From Arthrobacter sp. zg-Y769 (GTDB lineage Bacteria; Actinomycetota; Actinomycetes; Actinomycetales; Micrococcaceae): a DNA stretch of 64,000 bases. Location: contig NZ_JAJJOE010000007.1 of the NCBI RefSeq assembly GCF_020907405.1, positions 62,001-126,000 on the forward strand. Reading direction: 5' to 3'. The notes under the pieces are model-generated. The model saw only the letters and a program-made list of their open reading frames with translations. It was not told where the DNA came from and made no database searches. Shown here piece by piece: positions 25,574-33,801 of the stretch. The translations under genes were made by a program, and so were the position numbers. How positions within the stretch are numbered: position 1 is the first letter of the stretch; each line of letters opens with the position of its first letter.

Positions 25574-26545
25574 GTGGTCTTGAAGCATCCCGCGGGGAAC
25601 GTCGTACACCACCTCCGTGGGGACTTGACCCGTATCGGATCCACCGGCAGAGTCCTCGGCATGATCTTCGATGGGCCTGTAGGGAGTGCTCCATTGGGAC
25701 TTGACCTTCGCGAGGTGGCCGCACCACCGTGGGAAGAAGACCTGCTGGTCACCGCCCGGCCCAAGGGAGTCGTGGACGTGTGGTCGCTGATGCGCGGGGC
25801 GCGCTGCGTCACGTTCGAAACGGTCTGGGGCTCCGGCGGCTGGCGGGGGGCACTGGTGCCCGGTGAGCACCCCGTGGTGGTGGCCGGCGCGTGGGAGCAC
25901 CACGGCGTATGCGGGTACGACCTGACGGGACAGCGGCTGTGGCAGGACCGCAGCCGCACGAACGTAGAGGCCGTGACTGCCCTCACTGGAGGTCGTGTTG
26001 TCGTCACTCACCTCCGCAGGGCCACCCGCGTGCTGGAGGCAGCGACCGGGGAGGAGATGCGTACCCTGCGCGGGGCGTTGAGGGTGATCGCGCTGCGCCC
26101 GGACCTCACGCTTGCAGTAGGTGGCGGCTGGTGCCGCCTGCTGGATCGTTCGCTGGATCCGCTCGGGTCCCGAATTTCGACCGGACTGAATACGGTTTGG
26201 TGTGCGGCTAGCGACGGGGAGCACCTGGCGATCAACGAGATAGGCGGACCCTTACGCATTCTCGACTCCGACGGGCAAGAACGAGCGAGAATAGCTGAGC
26301 ACTTCCGTCACCTCCTCCACGACCCGGTGACGAACACCTGGGTCGCGGTCCAGGATTTTGGGGAGAAGAACTCCCTGCTCAGGTTCAGCAACGACGGGGA
26401 GGTTCTGGAGCGACGTCCCTGGGACCTCCACATCGGCGGTACGGCCACGATGCGCGGAGGCAGAACGTTGATCCTGAACACGAATCAAGGCGGGCAGGTC
26501 GTAAACTGCGCGGACTGGAGCGTGCGCGGGCTTGAAGCGACGTGA
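25574..26545 (+). CDS. beta-propeller-like hypothetical protein
   Basis: A 323-residue protein made of repeated short beta-strand units: DLLVTARPKGVVDVWSL, PVVVAGAWEHHGVCGYDLTGQRLW, VVVTHLRRATRVLEAATGEEMRTL, LTLAVGGGWCRLLDRS. This recalls WD40/PQQ propellers. No signal peptide is present. The GTG start at 25574 is weakly supported and has no ribosome site; the frame is closed by a stop at 25535, so the N-terminus may be truncated. A perfect hairpin, CTGGGGA-CGT-TCCCCAG, lies at 25544-25560. The 26546-26779 gap after it shows no gene. Confidence 0.6.
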   Translation: MVLKHPAGNVVHHLRGDLTRIGSTGRVLGMIFDGPVGSAPLGLDLREVAAPPWEEDLLVTARPKGVVDVWSLMRGARCVTFETVWGSGGWRGALVPGEHPVVVAGAWEHHGVCGYDLTGQRLWQDRSRTNVEAVTALTGGRVVVTHLRRATRVLEAATGEEMRTLRGALRVIALRPDLTLAVGGGWCRLLDRSLDPLGSRISTGLNTVWCAASDGEHLAINEIGGPLRILDSDGQERARIAEHFRHLLHDPVTNTWVAVQDFGEKNSLLRFSNDGEVLERRPWDLHIGGTATMRGGRTLILNTNQGGQVVNCADWSVRGLEAT

Positions 26546-26779
26546 GCCCGCGCGCCGAGCAGCCCGTCGCATTGCCACGGGTTGACGGCGGTCCCTGCCA
26601 TCACCATCGGCCAGCCCGCCACCAGCACATCGCTCGTTTTTCGACATGACCGAGCGTTCTTGCATGACAGGGGCCAGCATTTCGGGCGGGCCACCGATCG
26701 CGGTGCGGTATGTATTGCAGCGCTTTGTGGGACGACCACCGTCAACGTTGCCAGCCAGTCTCAGACCAGCCACCAAGAC

Positions 26780-27967
26780 TCACAGTCGTTTTTGTACGGG
26801 AAGACCCGCCAGTACCAACGCGCCGACGATCGCCGCAATTCCGCCGACGGTCAGAACGGAGGTGGCACCGGCGCCGTCGACGAGGACTCCGCCGATACTT
26901 GCTCCCACGGCGATCGCGATATTGCAGACCGTCACGATGAGTCCGCCGATTTGCTCAAGTCGTGTCGGTGCAGTCCTGGCACCCCAGCTGAGCACCGACG
27001 TCGGGAGTCCGCCGAAACCAAAGCCCCAGAGTGCGGCGGCGATGAAGAGGCCGGTGATTGATCCCCCGCCGAGGAGCATAGCGAGCATTCCGAATCCCAA
27101 TACCGCAGGGAAGAGGAACACTGCGGCCCGAAGCGCACGGTCGGCCAGGGGGCCGCTGAGAACGGTGCCCAGGACACTGGCGGAACCGAACACGAGCAGC
27201 AGCACGGCCAGGCCACCACCGGCATCGATTCCTGACACGGTTTCTGCCGCCGGGCGGATATACGTGAATCCGCCGAAGTGGCCGCCGAAGGTCAGCAGGA
27301 CCGCAGCCAATCCCACTACGACCACTCCGGAGCGAAGGGTCGATCCGAGGGCGCGGAGCCCGCTCACTCCTGTAGGTTTGACGGCCGGCAGCGTGGCCGC
27401 CTGCACGAGCAGGGCCAGAGCGGCGACGACTGCGGCGATGAAGAAGACGGCCCGCCATCCCCAGATTTCCCCGAGCCAGGCGCCGAGAGGTACGGCAACA
27501 ATGGTTGCAACTGCTACACCGGCGTTGATGACGGTCAGCGCGCGGCCGAGATGGTCGGCGGGCACCAAGTGCGCGGCCATGGCGGTGGCCATTGCCCAGA
27601 AGCCGCCAAGGGCAACGCCGAGCAGGAGCCGCGCGGACAAAAGAACGAAAAGGCCGGGTGCCAGGGCAACGAGGATGTTGGAGAGGATAGCCAAGGCGGT
27701 AAGGCCGATCATCACCCGCCGGCGATCGGTGCGGGGGAGGACCACTGCGATAAAGAGGGCCGAGAAAACAGCAGCGACGGCGGTCATTGTCACGCTTTGT
27801 CCGGCAGCACCGACCGATACGTCCAGGGTTCCAGCGATACGCGGAAGGAGGCTCGCGGGCAGGAACTCAGACATAACAATCGCGAAGATTCCAAGGCCGA
27901 GCGAGACGACGCCGCCCCAGGCGGCTGTCTGGTCTGCTTTGGTGATGTGTGCGGGGATGGCGGTCAT
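26780..27967 (-). CDS. MFS transporter (drug:H+ antiporter-1 type)
   Basis: A 395-residue protein with about 12 membrane helices. The family loop after helix 2 reads VVLPRTDRRRVMIG, and helix 4-5 contains RLLLGVALGGFWAMATAMAAHLVP, as in AraJ/CmlR/YdhP-like exporters. It probably exports small toxic compounds or sugars. The ATG at 27967 follows AAGGA. It lies 16 nt after the SDR gene in the same operon, opposite the MmyB-type regulator. Confidence 0.88.
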   Translation of the reverse strand: MTAIPAHITKADQTAAWGGVVSLGLGIFAIVMSEFLPASLLPRIAGTLDVSVGAAGQSVTMTAVAAVFSALFIAVVLPRTDRRRVMIGLTALAILSNILVALAPGLFVLLSARLLLGVALGGFWAMATAMAAHLVPADHLGRALTVINAGVAVATIVAVPLGAWLGEIWGWRAVFFIAAVVAALALLVQAATLPAVKPTGVSGLRALGSTLRSGVVVVGLAAVLLTFGGHFGGFTYIRPAAETVSGIDAGGGLAVLLLVFGSASVLGTVLSGPLADRALRAAVFLFPAVLGFGMLAMLLGGGSITGLFIAAALWGFGFGGLPTSVLSWGARTAPTRLEQIGGLIVTVCNIAIAVGASIGGVLVDGAGATSVLTVGGIAAIVGALVLAGLPVQKRL

Positions 27968-27983
27968 TGTGGTGATCCTTCTC

Positions 27984-28667
27984 CTAGAAGTACAGCTCGC
28001 CGTTTTCGTCCCGGAGGGTTCCTGTTGGGCCGTCGGAGCCGAGGGTGGCGAGGCGTACAACGACTCGTGCGCTTTCTTCCGGCGGCCTCCCGATTCCGAA
28101 TCCGGCCGTCATATCCGTGGCAGTGGTTCCGGGTTCGAGTGCGTTGAACTTGATGCCCGGGTGGGACTTGGCGTACTGCACGGTGAGCATGGTCGCCGCC
28201 GTCTTCGATGCCGAGTAGAGGGCGAGCGGCAGATCGAACTCCGGTCGATCGGGGTTGGTTACGGCCCAGAAGGACCCGGCGCTGCTCGAGATGGTGACCA
28301 CATGGGCGTTGGCGGACTTGCGCAGCAGGGGGAGTGCCGCCTGCGTGACGCGGACAATACCTACTGCATTGGTATCGAAGGCCCGGAGGGCGGAAGGGCC
28401 GTCCATCTCCGTCTCCAGGATGCCTGCGTTGTGCACCAGGACATCGAGCCGCCCCTCGGCGGCATCAATGCTCGCGAGTGCGCTGCTGACTGAGGCGTCA
28501 TTCGTTACATCGAGCTGCACGAATCGAGCGCCCAGCCCTGCTGCGGCTTTCCCACCCCCCTCGGCGTCACGGGCGCCGATGTAAACGACATGCCCCAACT
28601 CCAGCAGTTGCCTGGCAGTCTCGAATCCGATGCCCTTGTTCGCCCCGGTGATTATTGTGACCGTCAT
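27984..28667 (-). CDS. SDR family oxidoreductase
   Basis: A 227-residue classical SDR. TGANKGIGFETA binds NAD(P)H, VHNAGI is the NNAG motif, SSSAGS and YSASK form the catalytic Ser-Tyr-Lys, and LEPGTTATDM follows. It closely resembles carbonyl-reductase-like SDRs induced with MmyB-type regulators. It is the first gene of the SDR-MFS operon, and its promoter lies in the conserved 66-bp module upstream. Confidence 0.9.
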   Translation of the reverse strand: MTVTIITGANKGIGFETARQLLELGHVVYIGARDAEGGGKAAAGLGARFVQLDVTNDASVSSALASIDAAEGRLDVLVHNAGILETEMDGPSALRAFDTNAVGIVRVTQAALPLLRKSANAHVVTISSSAGSFWAVTNPDRPEFDLPLALYSASKTAATMLTVQYAKSHPGIKFNALEPGTTATDMTAGFGIGRPPEESARVVVRLATLGSDGPTGTLRDENGELYF

Positions 28668-28706
28668 CTTCTGTCCCCTCGGTAGTCTGCTCCAGCTGAG
28701 CCACTG

Positions 28707-28772
28707 CAACGCTACGAATGCCTGCTTTCACCGGCCAGAGCCCTGTCCAGCCGGGGGAGTGACAGGACCCCC
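28707..28772. promoter_or_regulatory. 66-bp conserved promoter/operator module, copy A
   Basis: This element shares 54 of 66 positions with 30831-30896. On the minus strand it holds TGGCCG-17 nt-TAGCGT as -35/-10 of the SDR gene. Conserved blocks GGCCAG-N-GCCCTG-NN-CAGCCGGGGG and TGACAGGACCCCC are probable operator sites for the divergent MmyB-type regulator. Confidence 0.6.
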
Positions 28773-28817
28773 GCTGCCGCTGTCCCATCTGCCCTGCCAG
28801 GTCCTAGGCTGGCTTCC

Positions 28818-29684
28818 ATGAGTAAGACACCGAACGCCCTTGGCGACTACCTGCGGGCCAGGCGCGAGCTGGTAACACCGAAGCAGGCCGGCATACCGGA
28901 CATAGGTGTGCGGCGCGTGCCCGGACTGCGGCGCGAGGAAGTGGCCATGCTCGCCGGCATCAGCGCCGATTACTACCTGCGGTTGGAGCGCGGGCGGGAC
29001 CGGCACCCCTCCGTGCAGGTCCTCGAGTCCATCGCCCGCGTGCTCCAACTTGACGACGACCACCTCGCGCACCTGCTCACGCTGGTCGCGGACGTTCCCC
29101 GGCAGCGCGTTCGCCGGCCGGCCAAGGAATCCGCTCCCCCTGGTGCACTCAAGCTGCTGGATTCGCTTGCCCAGCCCGCCTTCATCGAGGGGCGGTACTT
29201 CGACATCCTGTCCTCGAACAGCCTGGCGAAGGCGCTCTCACCCCGTCTTGATATCGGGGGGAATCAGCTGAGGGACATGTTCCTCGACCCGGCCGAGCAG
29301 GCCCTTCATCCGGAGTGGGAAGTGGTGACGGAGTGCTTCGTTGCGAACCTTCGGCAGTCCGTGGGCAAGGATGTCGATAATCCCCGTTTCATTGAACTCG
29401 TAGGAGAGCTTTCACTGGCGAGCCCCTACTTCCGCCGAATGTGGGCACGGCATGAAGTGGGGCCCCAGAGAGGCACACCGATGCGGCTCAACCACCCGCA
29501 GGTCGGGGAAATGACCCTCAACCGGGAGCGGCTGGGCATCAACGGAGCGGACGGACTGATGCTCGTCATTTACCACCCCGACGCCGGCTCGGACAATGCT
29601 GAGAAACTTGCACTCCTTGCCTCCGCAGCCTTCTCAACGAACAGGAGCCAGGAACATCCGCAAACCAAACCAGCGCCAGGTTAA
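28818..29684 (+). CDS. XRE regulator with MmyB-like ligand domain
   Basis: A 288-residue regulator. Residues 5-80 hold the HTH typical of this group (GVRRVPGLRREEVAMLAGISADYYLRLERGR). Residues 105-280 are the MmyB-like sensor, including NSLAKALSP and LNHPQVGEMTL. The ligand in this family is thought to be a small hydrophobic molecule. Its -10 box TAGGCT (28805-28810) ends 7 nt before the ATG, so it is leaderless. It is divergent from the SDR-MFS operon and is its probable repressor. Confidence 0.92.
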   Translation: MSKTPNALGDYLRARRELVTPKQAGIPDIGVRRVPGLRREEVAMLAGISADYYLRLERGRDRHPSVQVLESIARVLQLDDDHLAHLLTLVADVPRQRVRRPAKESAPPGALKLLDSLAQPAFIEGRYFDILSSNSLAKALSPRLDIGGNQLRDMFLDPAEQALHPEWEVVTECFVANLRQSVGKDVDNPRFIELVGELSLASPYFRRMWARHEVGPQRGTPMRLNHPQVGEMTLNRERLGINGADGLMLVIYHPDAGSDNAEKLALLASAAFSTNRSQEHPQTKPAPG

Positions 29685-29699
29685 GCAAGGAGTAATACC

Positions 29700-30428
29700 G
29701 TGACTACCATCGGCATCCTCGGGGCGGGCCAGGCCGGAACAACGCTTGCCCGGGTGGCAACGGCGGCGGGCTACGACGTCGTTATCGCGAATTCGCGGGG
29801 ACCCGAAACCTTGCAGCGGCTGGTCAAGGACTTGGGGCCGCGGGCACGCGCCGCCTACGCGGCAGAGGCCGCGGCTGCAGCTGACTTCGCCGTCACCGCG
29901 TTCCCGTACGCACCCGGTGACCGGCTGCCGGTACAGGAACTCGCAGGAAAAGTCGTCATCGATAACAACAATTACATGGTCTGGCGTGACGGGAACTTCC
30001 CTCTCGTCGACGCCGGGCTCAAGACAATTCATGAGTTACGCCAGGAACAGCTGCCCGCCTCAAAGGTCGTCAAGGCGTTCAATCACGTCCAGTTCCATGA
30101 GCGCTTCCACCTCCGTGTCCCCAGCGATGCGCTGCCGGCCATCATGCGGCTGGCGCGACCGGCCGGAGCACCTGACCGTAAGGCGCTGGCCGTCTCCAGC
30201 GACTATCCGGAGGCCGTCGAGCTGGTGACCCGGTTCTATGACGATCTCGGATTCGATGCAGTTGATAACAGTCCCCTGAGCGATTCCTGGCGCAGCAGCC
30301 CCGGTACGCCGATGTGGCGCCACCACGTCGATGGGCAAAGCCGCGAGGAACTCATCCGCAATCTGCAGCGCGCACAACGGTCCGTCATCGCGGCAGCGGC
30401 TCAGGCGAAGGGGCCCATGCCTGCGTAA
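29700..30428 (+). CDS. NADP/F420-dependent oxidoreductase-like Rossmann protein
   Basis: A 242-residue protein. GILGAGQAGTTLARVATAAGYDVVIANSRGPE is an N-terminal Rossmann fold of the F420H2:NADP+ reductase/ProC-like type, and VVIDNNNYM and SKVVKAFNHVQ are conserved in that group. It probably reduces or dehydrogenates a small molecule in the cytoplasm. The GTG at 29700 follows AAGGAG and lies 15 nt after the regulator gene, so the two are co-transcribed. Confidence 0.82.
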   Translation: MTTIGILGAGQAGTTLARVATAAGYDVVIANSRGPETLQRLVKDLGPRARAAYAAEAAAAADFAVTAFPYAPGDRLPVQELAGKVVIDNNNYMVWRDGNFPLVDAGLKTIHELRQEQLPASKVVKAFNHVQFHERFHLRVPSDALPAIMRLARPAGAPDRKALAVSSDYPEAVELVTRFYDDLGFDAVDNSPLSDSWRSSPGTPMWRHHVDGQSREELIRNLQRAQRSVIAAAAQAKGPMPA

Positions 30429-30518
30429 AAAGCTTCGGGAGGCGGGCAGGGTGCCTTCTGGGCGCAGATCCTAGCCGACTTGATGAGGAGGCCGAGATGA
30501 CGAGCACTCCCGCGCGGG

Positions 30519-30794
30519 TCAGCCGTCCCGCCGCATCCGGGCCAGTTCGGCTTCAATGCGGCGATCCGAGATGGCGGGACGGCCTGCATAGATGGGGATT
30601 CCCGCAATGACCGCGGCGGCAAGTGTTCCCAGGATCGGCCAGACCGGCCAGAAGTAACCCCCCGGCGTCGTGAAGTACCAGATAGCGATCTGAAGGACCG
30701 CCAGCAGGAGCCAGAGACCGACTACCCCCTTGTAGATGGTCTTCGCGATGACGCGCCGGCGGGCAAGTTCGTACGATTCGTTAGGCGTTGACAT
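30519..30794 (-). CDS. 2TM-domain small membrane protein (copy 2)
   Basis: A 91-residue protein with two membrane helices, nearly identical to the gene at 21249-21521 at both DNA and protein level. The main change is one extra residue near the N-terminus (STPNES against STNES). Its upstream region is not shared with copy 1: it carries the 66-bp module found at the SDR operon, with TAGCGT as -10 on this strand. This suggests a different mode of control from copy 1. Confidence 0.86.
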   Translation of the reverse strand: MSTPNESYELARRRVIAKTIYKGVVGLWLLLAVLQIAIWYFTTPGGYFWPVWPILGTLAAAVIAGIPIYAGRPAISDRRIEAELARMRRDG

Positions 30795-30830
30795 GGCGTG
30801 GTCTCCCTTTCTGATGCGGTGTTGGGGAAA

Positions 30831-30896
30831 CAACGCTACGAACCCGGGTTATCAGCGGCCAGTGCCCTGCACAGCCGGGGGTTTGACAGGACCCCC
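30831..30896. promoter_or_regulatory. 66-bp conserved promoter/operator module, copy B
   Basis: Second copy of the module at 28707-28772 with the same internal spacing. It places -35 TGGCCG and -10 TAGCGT at the same distance from the 2TM start (37 bp) as copy A has from the SDR start (40 bp). It also lies 93 bp upstream of the divergent VOC gene. Confidence 0.6.
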
Positions 30897-30989
30897 CTCC
30901 CGCATTTGCCTGGTGCAGCGGATACTGGCCGTGCCGACGGAACTCCCGGATGGCCGGCACGAGAACATCCGAACAGACAGGGAACACCC

Positions 30990-31379
30990 ATGAGGATTGT
31001 GGTGACCAGTATTTTTGTGGACGACCAGGACAAGGCACTGGATTTTTATACGCGGGTGCTGGGATTCGAGCAGCGGCAGGATGTGCCGGCGGGCGGGGCG
31101 CGTTGGCTGACTGTGGGTGTGCCGGGGGAGGACACCGGGGTGGAACTGCTGCTCGAACCGGCCGGGCATCCCGCCGTCGCGCCATTCACGGAGGCGCTGG
31201 TAGCGGACGGGATCCCCTTCACCTCCTTCGCCGTGGACCGCGTGGAGGACGAATATCAACGGCTGTTGGACTTGGGCGTGGCCTTCACCCAGCCGCCTAC
31301 CCGGATGGGACCAATAACCACGGCGGTTTTCTCCGACACCGTGGGCAACCTCATCCAGATTGCCGATACTGCGGGCTGA
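30990..31379 (+). CDS. VOC family protein (glyoxalase/bleomycin-resistance fold)
   Basis: A 129-residue protein. It begins MRIVVTSIFVDDQDKALDFYTRVLGFE and ends FSDTVGNLIQIADT, with GVELLLEPAG in between, typical of the VOC superfamily. The metal-binding pattern is only partly conserved by eye, so it may be an enzyme or a sequestering protein. It lies downstream of module copy B and may belong to the same regulon. Confidence 0.87.
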   Translation: MRIVVTSIFVDDQDKALDFYTRVLGFEQRQDVPAGGARWLTVGVPGEDTGVELLLEPAGHPAVAPFTEALVADGIPFTSFAVDRVEDEYQRLLDLGVAFTQPPTRMGPITTAVFSDTVGNLIQIADTAG

Positions 31380-31386
31380 AGCAGCC

Positions 31387-32202
31387 TTAGAAGCGGAACA
31401 GGGAGGTGATTTCCTGTTTGATGTCATCGACGTAGACCTCGGTCCGCTCGTCGAAGAACGAGACCCGGTCCTTGAGCTGCGCCGAATCGGGCAGCACCGC
31501 TTCGTAGGACCAGGCGAGGTCGGTTCCCGCCGGATGTCCGGCCACGGACCAGTAGTTCGCCGTCCCCTTGTACGGGCAGACGGACCGGAAGGTCGATGCG
31601 TTGAGGACATCCCAGTCCACATCCCCGCGCGGGAAGTAGGTCCGCGGCGGGAGCATGGTTTCGTACACGAGCAGCGGCTGGCGGGTTTCGGCCAGCAGCT
31701 GGCCGTCCAGATGCACCCGCACCGCCCGCGAGGAGTCCAGGGCATCGACCCGGTGGAAGGGGTCCCGGGGGTGCCCCTGGACCACCTGGTCTTCCTCCAG
31801 CCAGCGGTCGAACGCATTGAAGTCCAGCAGCACATACCCGGCGAGATCCGCATCCTCCGGACGGAACCCCGCGCCGGGCAGCTCGTGCGACCCGGCGCGC
31901 AGGTCCAGCGGCTGGCCGGGGGCGGTGTGCGCGGAGAACGGGTAGCGCGGGTCCATCAGGGCCTCCGGGGGCACACCGGCCAGCGGGTCGCCGTCGGGCG
32001 CGGCTGCCGTCAGTTCCGCGGAGATATCGCCGGCCGGCACCGCGTAGATGGGGGTGACCCGTCTCGGCTCGTAGGCCAGCACCGCATGGGTGGAATCCAC
32101 CACGGTGTTGCCGCCGAGCTGCGCCCGGATCCGCCGCGGCGTGGGTTCGTAGCGCAGTTCAGGCAGAATTTTCCAGAAAGAGGGACTGATGTGCAGTGCC
32201 AT
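31387..32202 (-). CDS. DUF427 domain protein
   Basis: A 271-residue protein with a tandem of two related domains. The second has the DUF427 hallmark STFRSVCPYKGTANYWSVAGHPAG and the first has a similar THAVLAYEPRRVTPIYAVP. YPRGD-like turns and the tail FFDERTEVYVDD are also typical. The family's role is unknown. The start is the ATG at 32202. It is convergent with the VOC gene. Confidence 0.85.
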   Translation of the reverse strand: MALHISPSFWKILPELRYEPTPRRIRAQLGGNTVVDSTHAVLAYEPRRVTPIYAVPAGDISAELTAAAPDGDPLAGVPPEALMDPRYPFSAHTAPGQPLDLRAGSHELPGAGFRPEDADLAGYVLLDFNAFDRWLEEDQVVQGHPRDPFHRVDALDSSRAVRVHLDGQLLAETRQPLLVYETMLPPRTYFPRGDVDWDVLNASTFRSVCPYKGTANYWSVAGHPAGTDLAWSYEAVLPDSAQLKDRVSFFDERTEVYVDDIKQEITSLFRF

Positions 32203-32443
32203 GGTTCCAGTGTCTGGCGGGCCGGGAGCGGACACAAGGTCCTGCCGGAACGAATCGGATCCCGGTCCGGCGGCCGTCAAATACGGGTGTATCCATGATG
32301 GTAAAAGAGAAACCTAAATGGATGTTGGTTTCGCAGGGAAAGGGGACTTCATAAGGCAGGCCCATATCCTTCAACGGCCGGCCGGGCATGGACGCAGGCT
32401 GGGCGAATTCATAGTGTCTTAGGGGTCTAATACACTTTGCGGA

Positions 32444-33079
32444 ATGAAGAAATCAATGATGAAGAATCCTCTCCGCCGCCGTGCCGGAGGCGCGGCAATC
32501 GCGCTTTCGGCCCTGCTCGTAGTTTCCGGGTGCGGATCTTCCCCCGCTGAAGAGACCCCGGCGGAAACGCTCCCGGTGGAAACAGTAACCCCGGAACCGG
32601 AATGGCCGGCCGGAGACGAAAAAGGGACGCTGGAGAATCCCTATAGCCTCGGCGAAGAAATAGTAGACGGTGACTGGACGCTGACGGTTAACAGCGTCAA
32701 TCTTGACGCCAACGAACAGTTCAAGGCGATGGATAGCTTTGTGGGACAGGTTCCCCCGGACCCGGGCAACACCTGGGTTTTCATCAACGCAACATTTAGT
32801 TACAACGGCGATGAGCCTGCTGAAGGCGGCACTATGTTCTCGATCGTCAATGAGAACTGGACCGGCGGCTTTATGACCGACGATGAGTACGGAACGACCT
32901 TCAACTCCGTTTCAACGCTCAAGCCGGGGGAGACCAAAGCCGGTCCCGTAGAAGACGGATTCACGGTGACGGAGAACGCGATCCTGCAAATGCCCGTGGA
33001 ACATGCAAATGAATCGAGCATGGTCAATGTTGAATTCAACAATGCCGAATATAATCACTTCCTCGTGAAGCTCGACTAG
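32444..33079 (+). CDS. DUF4352-like lipoprotein
   Basis: A 211-residue lipoprotein. The signal has a twin-Arg-like charged start (RRRAGGAAIALSALLVVSGC) and lipobox VSGC. The mature part begins with a Pro/Glu/Thr spacer and then a beta-sandwich-like domain (NPYSLGEEIVDGDWTLTVNSV, TWVFINATFSYNGDEP) resembling DUF4352 domains. A -10 box, TACACT at 32431-32436, ends 7 nt before the ATG, so it is probably leaderless. A terminator follows. Confidence 0.8.
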   Translation: MKKSMMKNPLRRRAGGAAIALSALLVVSGCGSSPAEETPAETLPVETVTPEPEWPAGDEKGTLENPYSLGEEIVDGDWTLTVNSVNLDANEQFKAMDSFVGQVPPDPGNTWVFINATFSYNGDEPAEGGTMFSIVNENWTGGFMTDDEYGTTFNSVSTLKPGETKAGPVEDGFTVTENAILQMPVEHANESSMVNVEFNNAEYNHFLVKLD

Positions 33080-33096
33080 AAACACCTGGATCCAAG

Positions 33097-33131
33097 GAAT
33101 GCCCCGGCCATCCGGCCGGGGCATTCCTTTT
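33097..33131 (+). terminator. intrinsic terminator after the lipoprotein gene
   Basis: A perfect 13-bp stem (GAATGCCCCGGCC / GGCCGGGGCATTC) with loop ATCC is followed by CTTTTC. It separates the lipoprotein gene from the convergent MBL gene and may serve both. Confidence 0.85.
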
Positions 33132-33159
33132 CCCTGTCGCGGGAATAGTGCGGCGGGTC

Positions 33160-33801
33160 CTAGTGCCCCCGGTCGATCCATTCCTGCAGGTGCGGACCTT
33201 CGGCGGCGATCGACGTCGAATCTCCGTGCCCGGTGAGCACCTTCGTCTCCGCCGGCAGCGTCAGCAGCCGTTCCCGGATGGACTCGATGATGGTCGGGAA
33301 GTCGCTGTAGGAGCGGCCCGTGGCACCCGGGCCGCCGCTGAACAGCGTGTCGCCGCTGAAGACCACCGGCTCCGGAACGTCCTCGCCGGCGGCCAGCGAG
33401 AAGCACACCGATCCGGGGGAGTGGCCCGGGGTGTGCAGGGCGCGCAGGGTATGGCCGGCGATCTCGAACGTGTCGCCGTCCTCGATGACATCGTCCGGTC
33501 CCTCGTCGGGGAACACGGCGTCCCAGAGCATCCGGTCCGCGGCGTGCAGGAATACCGGGGCGCTGAAGCGGTCCCGGGCCTTGCCGACGGCGCGGATGTG
33601 GTCGTCGTGGCCGTGCGTGAGCAGGATGGCCATGACCTCCCGGTCACCCACGGCTTCGGCCACCGCGTTGATGTTGTGCGCCGGGTCGATGACGATCACC
33701 TGGAGGTCATCGCCGACAATCCAGACGTTGTTGTCCACGTCCCAGGTGCCGCCGTCCAGGGAGAAGGTCCCCGAGGTGACCACGTTATCGATGCGGAACA
33801 T
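33160..33801 (-). CDS. MBL-fold hydrolase linked to formaldehyde detoxification
   Basis: A 213-residue metallo-beta-lactamase-fold protein of the glyoxalase II type. Metal ligands are THGHDDH (His63, His65, Asp67, His68), TPGHSPGS and FSGDTLF. Its ATG overlaps the stop of the mycothiol-dependent dehydrogenase by one base (TAATG). The pair mirrors the MscR/MBL pair of mycobacteria, where the hydrolase probably acts on the S-formyl-mycothiol product (inference from context). Confidence 0.9.
   Translation of the reverse strand: MFRIDNVVTSGTFSLDGGTWDVDNNVWIVGDDLQVIVIDPAHNINAVAEAVGDREVMAILLTHGHDDHIRAVGKARDRFSAPVFLHAADRMLWDAVFPDEGPDDVIEDGDTFEIAGHTLRALHTPGHSPGSVCFSLAAGEDVPEPVVFSGDTLFSGGPGATGRSYSDFPTIIESIRERLLTLPAETKVLTGHGDSTSIAAEGPHLQEWIDRGH

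Noticed and set aside
26546-26779. A gap with several short frames between the propeller gene and the MFS gene
   Set aside because: None has a ribosome site or family motif; nothing could be supported.
26646-28493. A 615-codon plus-strand frame across the MFS and SDR genes
   Set aside because: The minus-strand frames have clear transporter and SDR motifs; this one is Arg/Thr/Pro-rich noise.
30838-30853. A possible SOS box (ACGAACCCGGGTTATC)
   Set aside because: The left half fits but the right half has three mismatches, and the bases belong to the 66-bp MmyB module.
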